Of a DNA stretch of 64,000 nt, positions 16,927-25,159 are shown in pieces. The DNA comes from Streptomyces sp. NBC_00390 (GTDB taxonomy: Bacteria > Actinomycetota > Actinomycetes > Streptomycetales > Streptomycetaceae). The notes below the pieces were generated by a model. It worked only from the letters and a program-made list of their open reading frames with translations. It made no database searches and was not told the DNA's origin. Positions within the stretch are counted from its first letter, which is position 1. Each line of letters starts with the position of its first letter. Position numbers and translations under genes: made by a program. The stretch lies in contig NZ_CP107945.1 of NCBI RefSeq assembly GCF_036057275.1, positions 3,410,001 to 3,474,000 on the forward strand, in the 5' to 3' direction.

Positions 16927-17451
16927 GTGACGTTCGTGAGCCTCGGAAGTCTCCCTGAGTGCGCCGCACAGCTCTTCGGCGGATCCTCGCACTTCGTGCA
17001 GCTCTCTCGCCGGACGGCCGAGGACTGGGTCGACGACCTGGTTCACGTCCTGCGGGGGCGGAAGAGCGCCCAGCACATCGGCATCACCCCGGAAGCGATG
17101 TTCGACGACGTCGATCCGGAAACAATTCGCCTGAGTCTGCTTCCCGTTCCCCGGCACGGGGCGGAAGACCTCGTCAAACTCCTCGCCCACGGCTCCTTCT
17201 ACTACGGCCCGGACGCCTCACTGCAACAGGCCGACCGCGCCCGGGACGAATGTGTCCGCGACATTCTTCGGTCCGTCGGCGCGGAAGCAAAATTCTTCAC
17301 GAACCACGGCCACGCCGAAAACGGTGATTCGGCGGACTTCTTCCAGGCCGGATTCCACTACAACTCGCTGGCGGTCACGCTCTACGATGTCTGCCTCGTC
17401 GCGGTCTCACCCGATCATCTCCTGGTGGCCTGGAGATTCGAGGACGCATAG
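16927..17451 (+). CDS. Putative immunity protein for the RNase A-like toxin
   Basis: A 174-aa soluble protein of no family I can name, starting 13 bp after the toxin stop. It has no signal or membrane segment, contains segments such as RTAEDWVDDLVHVLRG and KFFTNHGHAENGDSADFF, and ends VAWRFEDA. Position directly after a toxin gene, small size and cytosolic character suggest that it binds and blocks the toxin. GTG starts at 16921, 16927 and 16936 are possible; 16927 has AAGAG 5 nt upstream. Immunity is inferred from context only. Confidence 0.6.
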   Translation: MTFVSLGSLPECAAQLFGGSSHFVQLSRRTAEDWVDDLVHVLRGRKSAQHIGITPEAMFDDVDPETIRLSLLPVPRHGAEDLVKLLAHGSFYYGPDASLQQADRARDECVRDILRSVGAEAKFFTNHGHAENGDSADFFQAGFHYNSLAVTLYDVCLVAVSPDHLLVAWRFEDA

Positions 17452-17508
17452 CGCCTCTCCTCCGCACCATACGCGCTCTCCATTCTTCCGCTCCTTCGAA
17501 GGTGCAAG

Positions 17509-17814
17509 GTGTCCATCCGAAACAGGTCCGCCACATATCCCGACCGGGAGACCGCCCAGTGGGCCACCCAGCAGGTGGTGACCGCCAACGAGCAGGTGAT
17601 CCACCGGTGGCTCGCCCAGTCCACCCGGCAGCGCCTCACCGTCGAGGCCGCCTGGCCTTCGCGACCCGAGCCGGTCGGGCGCGTCCTGCTCCAGGCGATG
17701 ATGCTCGCCGGCCGCGAACCCGTCGACGTACGCGCCGCCCGGGTGATCCTCAGGCGGAGCGCCGAGAGCCCGCACGGCTTCACCGTCCACGCCACCTTCC
17801 CGATCTACCTCTAG
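17509..17814 (+). CDS. Orphan C-terminal half of an RNase A-like toxin domain
   Basis: A 101-aa protein that aligns with the second half of the RNase A-like toxin domain: the SATYPDRETAQWATQQVV helix, the WLAQSTRQRLTVEA strand region and the last strands ARVILRRSAESPHGFTVHAT. It lacks the first part with the catalytic His and Arg, and its final motif reads ATFP where active members have T-x-Y-P, so it is probably inactive. No upstream sequence in frame encodes the missing part. The GTG at 17509 follows GAAGG. It may be a displaced toxin cassette, or a decoy or partner of the next gene. Confidence 0.6.
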   Translation: MSIRNRSATYPDRETAQWATQQVVTANEQVIHRWLAQSTRQRLTVEAAWPSRPEPVGRVLLQAMMLAGREPVDVRAARVILRRSAESPHGFTVHATFPIYL

Positions 17815-17825
17815 AGGCAGCACCC

Positions 17826-18467
17826 GTGTCCCTGAAGCCGCGCGAACACGACCGCAGGTATGGCGAGCTGGACCATGTCATCCGGGCCTACCTGGGCCGT
17901 ACCGCCGACGACGACGAGCCACTGACCGCGTACCTCCGCCACACCTGGCGCACCCGGCCCTGGGCCATTCCGATCGCCGAGGAGCAGCTGCGCACGTACG
18001 CCGAGAACCCTCCGGGCCGGCTCCGCCAGCGCCTCGGCGAGTTCTATCCCGTACCGGACGTGGGCCTGCCCGACGCCGAGATCCAGGCGTGGCTGGCGAG
18101 TCTCGCCGACCGGCTCAAGGAGAGTGTCGAGACGGGCCAGGCGCCGCCGCCCGCCACACCGCAGACCCGCTGGGAATGGCGGGCGCGCTTCCCCGAGCTC
18201 ACCCAGTTCCTCGGCGGGTGGTTCTCCCAGGACATGCCGGACGAGTTCGAGGACCACGACGCCGCTCTCCAGGACTATCTGGACACCACCGACTCCGGCC
18301 TGATCGCCCAACTCACCGGCGAGCTGCACGACCTGCTCACCCTGCCGCTGGACGAGCCGGACTACGCCCTCGCCCTGGACGAACTCGGCATGGAGATCGA
18401 CCCGCCCGCGCCCTACACCCCCAGCGGCTGGCTCGCCGACCTGGCGATACGGCTCCGCGAGCGGTGA
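17826..18467 (+). CDS. Tandem CdiI_2-like immunity protein
   Basis: A 213-aa protein made of two similar units of about 90 residues. Unit 2 (about 120-213) fits the contact-dependent inhibition immunity family CdiI_2: FPELTQFLGGWFSQDMPDEF, then IAQLTGELHDLL, and the ending GWLADLAIRLRER. Unit 1 (about 10-95) repeats the layout: LDHVIRAYLGRTADDDEPL, then AEEQLRTYAENP, and IQAWLASLADRLKE. It starts 12 bp after the orphan toxin fragment, GTG at 17826 with AGAGGCAG before it. CdiI_2 proteins neutralise CdiA toxins, including RNase A-like ones; the doubled form is unusual. Confidence 0.72.
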   Translation: MSLKPREHDRRYGELDHVIRAYLGRTADDDEPLTAYLRHTWRTRPWAIPIAEEQLRTYAENPPGRLRQRLGEFYPVPDVGLPDAEIQAWLASLADRLKESVETGQAPPPATPQTRWEWRARFPELTQFLGGWFSQDMPDEFEDHDAALQDYLDTTDSGLIAQLTGELHDLLTLPLDEPDYALALDELGMEIDPPAPYTPSGWLADLAIRLRER

Positions 18468-18487
18468 GCGGTCGGCGGCGGACCGTC

Positions 18488-19491
18488 ATGGACCACAAGG
18501 AAGTGTTCCGTCTCTCGGACCAGTTGGCCGATGCCGGCGAGTGGGAAGAACTGCTCCGGCTGCCGACCGGTTCGACCGCAGCATCGCCGAGAGCTCCGAT
18601 GCCGAGGCACGACGCGAGTCGGCGAACTCCCGGGGCCTGGTGACGCACACATTCGTCGTCGAGGCTCCCGGCGAATACGCGGAGGCCGTCGCCCGCCTGG
18701 TCGAGCTCGCCTGGTCGCAGCGCCGGTCGCTGTTCTTCGAGGCCGTCGCGGAGCACTGGACCTGGCGGCAGGTGGGCCCGCACCTGTCCGATCCCGAGCT
18801 CCGGCATCTCGTGGCACACTCCCGTGTGCTGCGCGGAGAGGATCTGGCCCGGGCGTCCGGGAGCCTCGGACCCGAGCTGTTCGGTGACATCCCCTTCGCC
18901 CTGCAGACGTGGGAGGCGGAGTTCTGGGACGTGGAGAACTCGCCCATGTCGTACGGACGTCACGGCTCGGCCGGGGGGTTCGACGGGATTCCCGTCCATG
19001 ACGTGACCGCCCGTGTCGGCCTGCCGCTCCCCGACACGGGCGCCACCGCGCTCACGTGGACCGCTCCCCCGCCGCTGCCGTCCTGGGCCACCAACAGCGG
19101 CTCTTACGCCGAGGTCGCGGGCCCCCTTCACTGCACCGCCGCGCAGGCGCTGGCCAGGCACCTCTCCGGCCTCCCCCGGCACGAACGGCTGACCCAGGCC
19201 GTCCCGGTACCCTTCGCGGCCGCCTACCCGGGGCTGCTCAAGGCCCTGGGCGGTCAGGGGGCGTACACCTCGGAGTCGATGGCCCTCGGCCGGATCGCCG
19301 TGTGGCGCCTGCTTCGCAGGATGGCCCGACTGCCCGACGACTCCCCCGCGGACACCGTCTCGGAGCACGTCGCCGGGCTCGACTGCCTCACCTGGGAGCT
19401 CCCCGGTGACGACATCTGGTACTTCCATCTCGCCGCCGACCACCCCGCCACCGGCACGTCCTGGCTTGTCGACGGCCAGGACTTCGACTGA
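18488..19491 (+). pseudogene. Unknown gene with a one-base frameshift near 18562
   Basis: The ATG at 18488 reads MDHKEVFRLSDQLADAGEWE then ELLRL, after which the frame fails. From 18562 the next frame continues as ADRFDRSIAESSDAEARRES and runs open to 19491. Adding one G after CTG at 18560-18562 (CTG GCC GAC CGG) restores one protein of about 334 aa. The family is not recognised; it is soluble, with many Trp residues in the C-terminal part. Position after two toxin/immunity modules suggests another immunity or accessory protein. Whether the deletion is real or a sequencing error cannot be told. Confidence 0.6.
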
Positions 19492-19508
19492 AGCAGGACC
19501 CTGACTCG

Positions 19509-20162
19509 ATGGCTCTGCACCCCGAGGGCATCTTCACCAGCGGCCCGCTCTTCCAGCTGGTCGGCCTCGCCGCCCAAGGCGGCGAGCCACTGGAGTGGCA
19601 GGTCATGCGGCTCAAGCGCGTCCTGCGGACCGAGTACTGGGACGCCGCCTGGCGCGCGCCGATGCAGCCTCTCGCCTCCCAACTCGACTACATGACCACC
19701 ACGTTCTCCGAGGACTTCTTCGCCGGCTGCCCCGAGTACGCACGCCAGGCCTGGCTCGCCGCCGCCGGAGCCAGGAGCGTGCCCGTGTTCATGGGCGAAC
19801 TCGCCAGGCTGCTGCGGGTCGCGGACCGGGTACGGCCCGCCGGGTACGACGTGGTGCCTCTGGCCAGATGGGAGGCCGAGGCGCGGTTCCCGTTGCTGCG
19901 GGACCTGGACACCTGGGCGTACGACGGCGAGTACGACTCGTTCGAAGCCGCCTTCCAGGCGCGCATCGACGGCGAGCACCCGTGCTGCGAGCAGGAGGTC
20001 GTCCCCTTCGTGGCCCAGGCGCAGACGGCCCTGTCGCTGTGCGCCGAGTCCGCGCATTTCAGGGACGCGTTCCTGTCGCACGACGAGAGCGTCACACCCG
20101 CCACCCTGAAGATCATCACCGAGCGGGGCCACGCTCACATGAGGAGCTACCACCGGGGCTGA
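19509..20162 (+). CDS. Hypothetical protein at the end of the toxin locus
   Basis: A 217-aa soluble protein with no recognised family. It is rich in Trp, Tyr and acidic residues (EYWDAAWRAPM, TWAYDGEYDSFEAAF, HPCCEQEVVPF) and has no signal or membrane segment. It begins 17 bp after the frameshifted gene with GCAGGA upstream, so it is likely in the same transcript. The 230 bp that follow (20163-20392) hold only short fragments such as SFSNVYSAEDAFTAAD, perhaps decayed coding sequence. A role in immunity is possible but unsupported. Confidence 0.65.
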   Translation: MALHPEGIFTSGPLFQLVGLAAQGGEPLEWQVMRLKRVLRTEYWDAAWRAPMQPLASQLDYMTTTFSEDFFAGCPEYARQAWLAAAGARSVPVFMGELARLLRVADRVRPAGYDVVPLARWEAEARFPLLRDLDTWAYDGEYDSFEAAFQARIDGEHPCCEQEVVPFVAQAQTALSLCAESAHFRDAFLSHDESVTPATLKIITERGHAHMRSYHRG

Positions 20163-20392
20163 CCCGCGGGAGTCACCTGAAGATCGCGACCGGCCGGGGC
20201 GCGTACAAGTGCGTCCTTCAGCAACGTCTACTCCGCCGAGGACGCGTTCACGGCGGCAGATCCGGCCGGAGGACCTCACGGCTCTCCGGCCCGGCGGCAA
20301 GTACGTACATCAGGACTCGCGGCCCTTCTCCGGTGCACGCGCCTGCTCCGTCCACCCCGTGAACAGCTCCAGAACCGCCCGGCGTAGGTCCC

Positions 20393-21067
20393 TCAGCGGT
20401 GCGCGCCGCCCTGCGGCGTCGCGTACTGCTGACGCGTCCCGACCGCCGAGCCTGCGGCCATCAGCCGGACCGCCCAGCGGTAGTGGCTCACCGCTTTGGC
20501 GGCGCCGATCAGACCGGTCAGCCACATGATGAAGCCCAGCCCCATCAGCAGCGCGACACCGGCCGGAGTGTCCTCGCCCGGCCTCGCGTCGGCCGGCACG
20601 GCGAAGGAGAGAAACAGGCCGGACGCGCACAGCAGGAACGACGGGATGAACCACACCAGGCTCAGCACCGGTGAGCCGAACCGGGCGTCCCGGGCCGGAT
20701 CCCAGTCCAACGCGGTCCACTGCCACAGGCGTCGGCGGATCTCCGTGTCGCGGGCGATACCCAGGCCGACCACCAGACCGGTCGGAATCATGCACCCGAC
20801 GCCGAGAAGGCCGGTGGTCGCACCGAACAGGATGCTGAACGGGTCCAGCTCCTCGGCGACCACCCCCAGCATCGTCGCGAAGAAGACCCAACCGAGCGCG
20901 AACCCCGCCGCCGTCAGCCACAGCAGCACCAGCCGCTTCGGGTCGATGCTCCGCCGGTGCAGCTCCGTCATCGCTTTCGCCCGGTCCGCGAGCAGCGACT
21001 CGTGGTCGGGCCATGCCCTCGTCTCGACGGGCGGAGGGGGTGGGGGCAGCGGGTTGCGACGGGACAC
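20393..21067 (-). CDS. Hypothetical four-helix membrane protein
   Basis: A 224-aa integral membrane protein. After a Pro-rich cytosolic N-terminus (NPLPPPPPPVE) there are four hydrophobic segments at about 45-70, 78-106, 133-157 and 165-190 (for example VLLWLTAAGFALGWVFFATM and GVALLMGLGFIMWLTGLIGA). No conserved catalytic residues or known family were recognised. It converges with the toxin locus on its left and ends 21 bp upstream of the Uma2 gene's end on the same strand. Confidence 0.7.
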   Translation of the reverse strand: MSRRNPLPPPPPPVETRAWPDHESLLADRAKAMTELHRRSIDPKRLVLLWLTAAGFALGWVFFATMLGVVAEELDPFSILFGATTGLLGVGCMIPTGLVVGLGIARDTEIRRRLWQWTALDWDPARDARFGSPVLSLVWFIPSFLLCASGLFLSFAVPADARPGEDTPAGVALLMGLGFIMWLTGLIGAAKAVSHYRWAVRLMAAGSAVGTRQQYATPQGGAHR

Positions 21068-21088
21068 ATGTGCGACCCTATCGCCCGC

Positions 21089-21666
21089 TCAGGCGGCGAA
21101 CTCCTTCAGCTCGTCGGTCTCCAGCGCGAAGCCGACCGGGTCAGGAAGTTCGACGACCGCACCGAAGGGGCGTGTGGTGGAGGCGCGGTAACGGCCCTCC
21201 TCCGGCTCGGCGTAGACGGTGACACTGTCGGTCTCCCGGTCGATGAGGAGGTAGACCGGGATGCCTGCCGCCGCGTAGCCGTCCGGCTTCTCGACACGGT
21301 CGCGCCGGTCGGCGTCGCGGCGTGCGACGTGACCTCAACAACCATCAGGACGCCGTCGGGTTCCGCCCACTCTCCGGCCCCGGTGAAGTGCCTGCGCGGC
21401 GCGAGGGCACCGTCCGTCCGTGCGCGGCCCCGCCAGTAGGCAGAGATCTTGAGACCCCGCTCCGGGTAGAGCCACAGGTCGGGCCGCGATTGCATGCACA
21501 GCTGCTGGAGCCAGGCGATGACCTCGTCGTGGTTGCCGTCCGGCACGGGCTTGACCTCGATCTTTCCATTGATGAACTCGAGCCGGACGGTCTCGGGTGC
21601 CGAGCGTTCGATCACCTCGAACTCCTCGACCGTCATCTGGGGCCGGGCACTGGGCATCGGGGTCAT
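21089..21666 (-). pseudogene. Uma2-family (DUF820) endonuclease, frameshifted
   Basis: The ATG at 21666 has a strong AAGGAGG site. The protein reads as a Uma2 family member: TVEEFEVIERSAPETVRLEF, NGKIEVKPVP, WLYPERGLKISAYWRG, then VLMVVEVTSH. At 21318-21322 the frame breaks; one base further the typical C-terminus follows (VEKPDGYAAAGIPVYLLIDR, ending FALETDELKEFAA). One inserted base gives a 192-aa protein of normal length. Uma2 proteins have a restriction-endonuclease-like fold with the E-V-x-S/T and acidic core; their role is unclear. The break is a natural mutation or a read error. Confidence 0.75.
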
Positions 21667-21722
21667 GGCGTCGCCTCCTTGCCTCCATGGTGCCCCGGCC
21701 TCGGGCGGTGCGTGCTGAATGG

Positions 21723-22568
21723 TCATGTCTCGTTCCTCTCCGATGTCCGCAGGGCCGCCCTCAGCTGGTCCACGTGGTCGTGGACGCGGCCGGGAGGCAG
21801 GAGTTCGTGCGCGGTGGTACCGGGGCCCGTGCAGGCGCGGCAGAGGCCGCCGGGGAGGAATGCCGGGTCGCCCGGGACGCCGCACTCCGTGCACTCCATG
21901 ACCATGCGCGGGGCCGGCGGTTCCGGTGGGAGCTTGTCGAGCAGACGGCGGCGGACGAAGCCGTACGGGTGGGAGACGTGCGCCGGGAGCCCGGCCGTGA
22001 GCGCCGACAGGAGCTGCGTCTCGCTCGCGCCCCGCTCGAACCACACCCCTGCCGCCGCCTCCAGCGCCGCGCATTCCGGCGCGGAGAGCGTCAGGCCCGC
22101 CTCGATACGGCCGAGGCGGGCCAGCAGGTCGTACGCCGCCGAGCGCGCCAGCGAGGCCGGGATGGTCGAGGCCCCGAGCTCGCCCGCCGCGAAGCGGGCC
22201 CACCAGGCGTCGTCGCGGGCGGTACGGGACCAGTAGGAGCGCCACACCCAGTGGTTCGTGCCGGACTCGCTCGTCACGCACTGACGGATTCGGCGGTAGT
22301 GACCGGCGGCGGACAGGCTCTTGAGGATCGTGCCCATCGCGCACTGGCCGTAGCCGGGAACGTGCTTCGCGAGCGTCTTCACCGAGATGTCCGCGCCCTC
22401 GGCCTGCCGGTCGATGTAGTCGGCGACCTCCGCCTCACGCCTGGGCAGATGTGCGAAGTCGTCGGCGCGACGGGGGCTTTGGGAGGGGGCGAGCCGCTTG
22501 CCGTAGCCGGGATTGGCCATGGGGTGGGCGGGCGGGCGCAGGGCAGGATTAAGCTGCTGAGTAGCCAT
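21723..22568 (-). CDS. Winged-helix-like regulator with C-terminal zinc-ribbon-like Cys pairs
   Basis: A 281-aa protein of a Streptomyces family usually named MarR-like. Residues 38-100 look like a winged helix (LPRREAEVADYIDRQAEGAD, ISVKTLAKHVPGYGQCAMGT). The middle contains the conserved TNHWVWRSYWSRTARDDAWW. The C-terminus has two Cys pairs, CTECG and CRAC, which could bind zinc. Its stop overlaps an ATG for the Uma2 frame (ATGA), so the two genes may be co-translated. The function is unknown. Confidence 0.65.
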   Translation of the reverse strand: MATQQLNPALRPPAHPMANPGYGKRLAPSQSPRRADDFAHLPRREAEVADYIDRQAEGADISVKTLAKHVPGYGQCAMGTILKSLSAAGHYRRIRQCVTSESGTNHWVWRSYWSRTARDDAWWARFAAGELGASTIPASLARSAAYDLLARLGRIEAGLTLSAPECAALEAAAGVWFERGASETQLLSALTAGLPAHVSHPYGFVRRRLLDKLPPEPPAPRMVMECTECGVPGDPAFLPGGLCRACTGPGTTAHELLPPGRVHDHVDQLRAALRTSERNET

Positions 22569-22723
22569 GAGATCGGGCCTTAACGATCTTGTAGGTCAGA
22601 CCCCTGTGTGGTGCTGGTAACACCGCATGGGGGTCGCTCTTGCTGCGCACGCTACACGGCCATGGCCGTACGTCGCGACTCGATCACAAAAAGTCATCTC
22701 GCCTGGTGTGCGGGCCACTTAGG

Positions 22724-22755
22724 GGTGGGTGGGCGGGAACAATCCCCCCACCCAA
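22724..22755 (-). terminator. Probable terminator after the XRE-DUF397 pair
   Basis: GGGTGGG-type and CCCACCC-type arms flank the loop around GGGAACAATCCC at 22724-22755, 38 bp past the DUF397 stop. The pairing has more than one register and no U-tract follows. The rest of the gap to 22568 shows nothing clear. Confidence 0.5.
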
Positions 22756-22792
22756 TCCTTCTAAAGGCGTCTCGAATCCCGCGTCCCGAAGC

Positions 22793-23032
22793 TCAAGCCC
22801 CGACGTGCGCGACGAATTCCGCCCATGCGCGGGCCTGTACGGCGAGTTCGGGGCTCGACGTGAGCTTCGAGTCCCGGACATGGACGGCGTCGGGGCAGGT
22901 GGCGACCTCGACGCAGTTACCGCCCTCGCTGTCGCTGTGCGTCGACTTGCGCCAGGCGAGGGCGACTTCGACGCAGTTTCCGCCCTCGTTGTCGCTGTAG
23001 CTCGACTTGAACCACGCCAGACCGGTTCTCAC
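22793..23032 (-). CDS. DUF397 protein with duplicated core motif
   Basis: A 79-aa member of the actinobacterial DUF397 family, which pairs with an XRE regulator. The core W-x-K-S-x-x-S...GGNCVEVA occurs twice in a row (AWFKSSYSDNEGGNCVEVA, then AWRKSTHSDSEGGNCVEVA), followed once by the usual VHVRDSK and the ARAWAEFVAHV helix. Normal family members have one copy and about 60-65 residues. The GTG at 23032 overlaps the upstream stop (GTGA); a GTG at 23035 is also possible. Confidence 0.85.
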   Translation of the reverse strand: MRTGLAWFKSSYSDNEGGNCVEVALAWRKSTHSDSEGGNCVEVATCPDAVHVRDSKLTSSPELAVQARAWAEFVAHVGA

Positions 23033-23850
23033 CACGCCTCGGCCTCTCTCTTGATGACCTCAGCGGACTCCTCGGGCCCGAGAGCCTGCATACGGATCAT
23101 GCCGAGCCGCTGGGTCAGTTTGCTGACCGTTTCGGGCTCGCCCGTCAGGTGACTGACCGACTGACCCTCCTCGAACACATGGTGCTCATGATCCGGCGAT
23201 TCGAGAAGCACAATCGGGCCGTCGTTGCCCGGATGCAGGCCCTGCGACGTCGGCATCACCTGAATGTCCACATTGCGCAACGCGCCTACGGCCAACAGGT
23301 GTTCACACTGCTCCCTCATCACGTCAGGACTGCCCACGGGCCGTCTCAGCGTGCTCTCCTCGATCACGAAGCTGAAGTACGCGGTCGGCCTGCGGGCCAG
23401 CATCAATCCGCGCTCGATGCGCGCGGCGACGCGGTGCTCGACCGTCTCGTCGTCGATCGGCGGGCAGTGGGTGGCAAAGAGGGCCCGCACATAGCGCTCG
23501 GTCTGGAGCAGGCCCGGGACGCGAATGGGCTCGTACGACTGGTGCGCGATCGCATGCGCCTCCCGCTCCATGAACTCCGCCGCCCTCGGCGGGAACGGAT
23601 CCGGCACCAGGAACTTCTCCAGTGCCTTCAACTTGCCCCGCGCCCCGTACAGATCGTCGGCCACCGCCAGCAGCCGCGCCGTCGGTCTGCGCCGTCCCAC
23701 CTCCATCGCCCGGATCGTGCCCTCGGTGTACCCGGCCGCCTCCCCCAGCGCCTGGCACGAACCCCCCGCGTCCTGGCGCCACATCTGTAACTGTTGCCCG
23801 CAGTGCCGCCACGCGGACGGTGTCTGCTTGAGCTGTGCCGTCTCGGTCAT
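23029..23850 (-). CDS. XRE-family regulator with DUF5753 domain
   Basis: A 273-aa protein with an N-terminal helix-turn-helix (about 12-70; CQALGEAAGYTEGTIRAMEV) and a C-terminal DUF5753 region starting near 95 (IRVPGLLQTERYVRALF, RPVGSPDVMREQCEHLL, NVDIQVMPTSQG). In Streptomyces these genes come in pairs with a small DUF397 gene (the WhiJ- and AbaA-like modules) and adjust development or antibiotic production. Here the DUF397 gene follows with a 4-bp overlap, so the module is intact. Confidence 0.88.
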   Translation of the reverse strand: MTETAQLKQTPSAWRHCGQQLQMWRQDAGGSCQALGEAAGYTEGTIRAMEVGRRRPTARLLAVADDLYGARGKLKALEKFLVPDPFPPRAAEFMEREAHAIAHQSYEPIRVPGLLQTERYVRALFATHCPPIDDETVEHRVAARIERGLMLARRPTAYFSFVIEESTLRRPVGSPDVMREQCEHLLAVGALRNVDIQVMPTSQGLHPGNDGPIVLLESPDHEHHVFEEGQSVSHLTGEPETVSKLTQRLGMIRMQALGPEESAEVIKREAEAW

Positions 23851-23860
23851 GCACCCCAGG

Positions 23861-25117
23861 CTAGGGACCGGACACGGAGCGTGAGGCTCTTTCCAGGAGC
23901 AGCTCCCTCTCCCGTGCGTTGCGGGTCAGGGACGCCGCCCGCTCGAACTCGGCGCGCGCCTCCTCCCTCCGCCCCACCCTCTCCAGCAGGTCACCCCGGA
24001 CACTCGGGAGCAAGTGGTAGTCCTTCAGGGCAGGTTCGTCGACGAGAGCGTCGACCAGTTCCAGACCGGCTTCAGGTCCCTCGGCCATGGACACGGCCAC
24101 TGCCCGGTTCAGTTCCACCACGGGGGACGGAATCAGCGCCACCAGCTGCCCGTACAGGGCGGCGATCGTCGTCCAGTGCGTGTCCTCGTACGTCACCGCC
24201 TGCGCGTGGCAGGCAGCGATTGCCGCCTGGAGGGCGTACGGGCCGTACGGGCCGGGGCCCACGTGGTGCAGGGCCTCGATGCCACGGCGGATCAGCAGGC
24301 GGTTCCAGCGGGAGCGGTTCTGGTCGGCGAGCAGGACGGGCTCGCCGTCCGGTCCCGTGCGGGTCGGGATGCGCGAGGCCTGGAGCTCCAGCAGCGCGGC
24401 CAGACCGTGCACTTCGGAGTCGGCCGGCATCAGGCCCTGGAGGACCCGGGCGAGGCGCAGGGCGTCCTCGCACAGGGCGGGGCGCACGAGGTCGTCCCCG
24501 GCGGTGGCCGAGTAACCCTCGTTGAAGATCAGGTAGATGACCTCCAGCACCGAGTCGAGTCGCGCGGCACGGTCCGAGCCGTACGGCACCTCGAACGGCA
24601 CGCCCGCCTTGGCCAGTGCCCGCTTGGCGCGGACGATGCGCTGGGCGACCGTGGACTCGGAGGAGAGGAAGGCACGGGCGATCTCCCCCGTGGTCAGACC
24701 GCCGAGGAGTCTCAGGGTGAGCGCGATCCGGGCGCCGGTGGCGAGCACCGGATGGCACGCGGTGAAGATCAGGCGCAGCAGGTCGTCGTCGATGTCGTCG
24801 GGCTCCGAAGGCTCGGGCGGCGGCGACACGTCCTCCAGAGCGCGGCCGACCTCGGCGAGCTTGCGGGCGTACGTCTCCTTGCGGCGTACGAGGTCGATGG
24901 CGCGGTGCTTGGCGGTGGCCATGAGCCAGGCTCCCGGCTTGTCCGGGACACCCGACTCCGGCCACTGCTCCAGCGCGGCGACCAGGGCGTCCTGCGCGAG
25001 CTCCTCGGCGATGCCCACGTCCCTCACGATGCGTGCGACACCGGCGATGATCCGCGCGGACTCGATCCTGAACACCGCTTCGATCGTCTCGGTCGCGCTT
25101 GCTGCCGTCACGGCCAC
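23861..25117 (-). CDS. ECF42-type sigma factor with C-terminal helical extension
   Basis: A 418-aa sigma factor. Region 2 (about 10-80; VRDVGIAEELAQDALVAALE) and region 4 (about 110-170; GGLTTGEIARAFLSSESTVA) are followed by a roughly 230-residue extension with TPR-like helices (HWTTIAALYGQLVALIPSPV, ELNRAVAVSMAEGPEAGLEL). This layout and the YCII/DGPF gene directly upstream define the ECF42 group, in which the extension replaces an anti-sigma factor. The signal sensed is unknown. The two genes are 42 bp apart and likely one operon. Confidence 0.88.
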   Translation of the reverse strand: MAVTAASATETIEAVFRIESARIIAGVARIVRDVGIAEELAQDALVAALEQWPESGVPDKPGAWLMATAKHRAIDLVRRKETYARKLAEVGRALEDVSPPPEPSEPDDIDDDLLRLIFTACHPVLATGARIALTLRLLGGLTTGEIARAFLSSESTVAQRIVRAKRALAKAGVPFEVPYGSDRAARLDSVLEVIYLIFNEGYSATAGDDLVRPALCEDALRLARVLQGLMPADSEVHGLAALLELQASRIPTRTGPDGEPVLLADQNRSRWNRLLIRRGIEALHHVGPGPYGPYALQAAIAACHAQAVTYEDTHWTTIAALYGQLVALIPSPVVELNRAVAVSMAEGPEAGLELVDALVDEPALKDYHLLPSVRGDLLERVGRREEARAEFERAASLTRNARERELLLERASRSVSGP

Positions 25118-25159
25118 CCATCAGAGCAGCCGCACCGGGACGGGGCAAGCGCGGCCGGG

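Noticed and set aside
14403..20162. Prophage or integrative element
   Set aside because: No integrase, attachment-site repeats, tRNA or phage genes flank the locus.
20163..20392. Small gene after the toxin locus
   Set aside because: Short fragments in different frames, no start with a ribosome site, and no family match.
22569..22792. Possible riboswitch or small RNA in the gap after DUF397
   Set aside because: Only a terminator-like GGGTGGG/CCCACCC hairpin is supported; no conserved riboswitch core was recognised.
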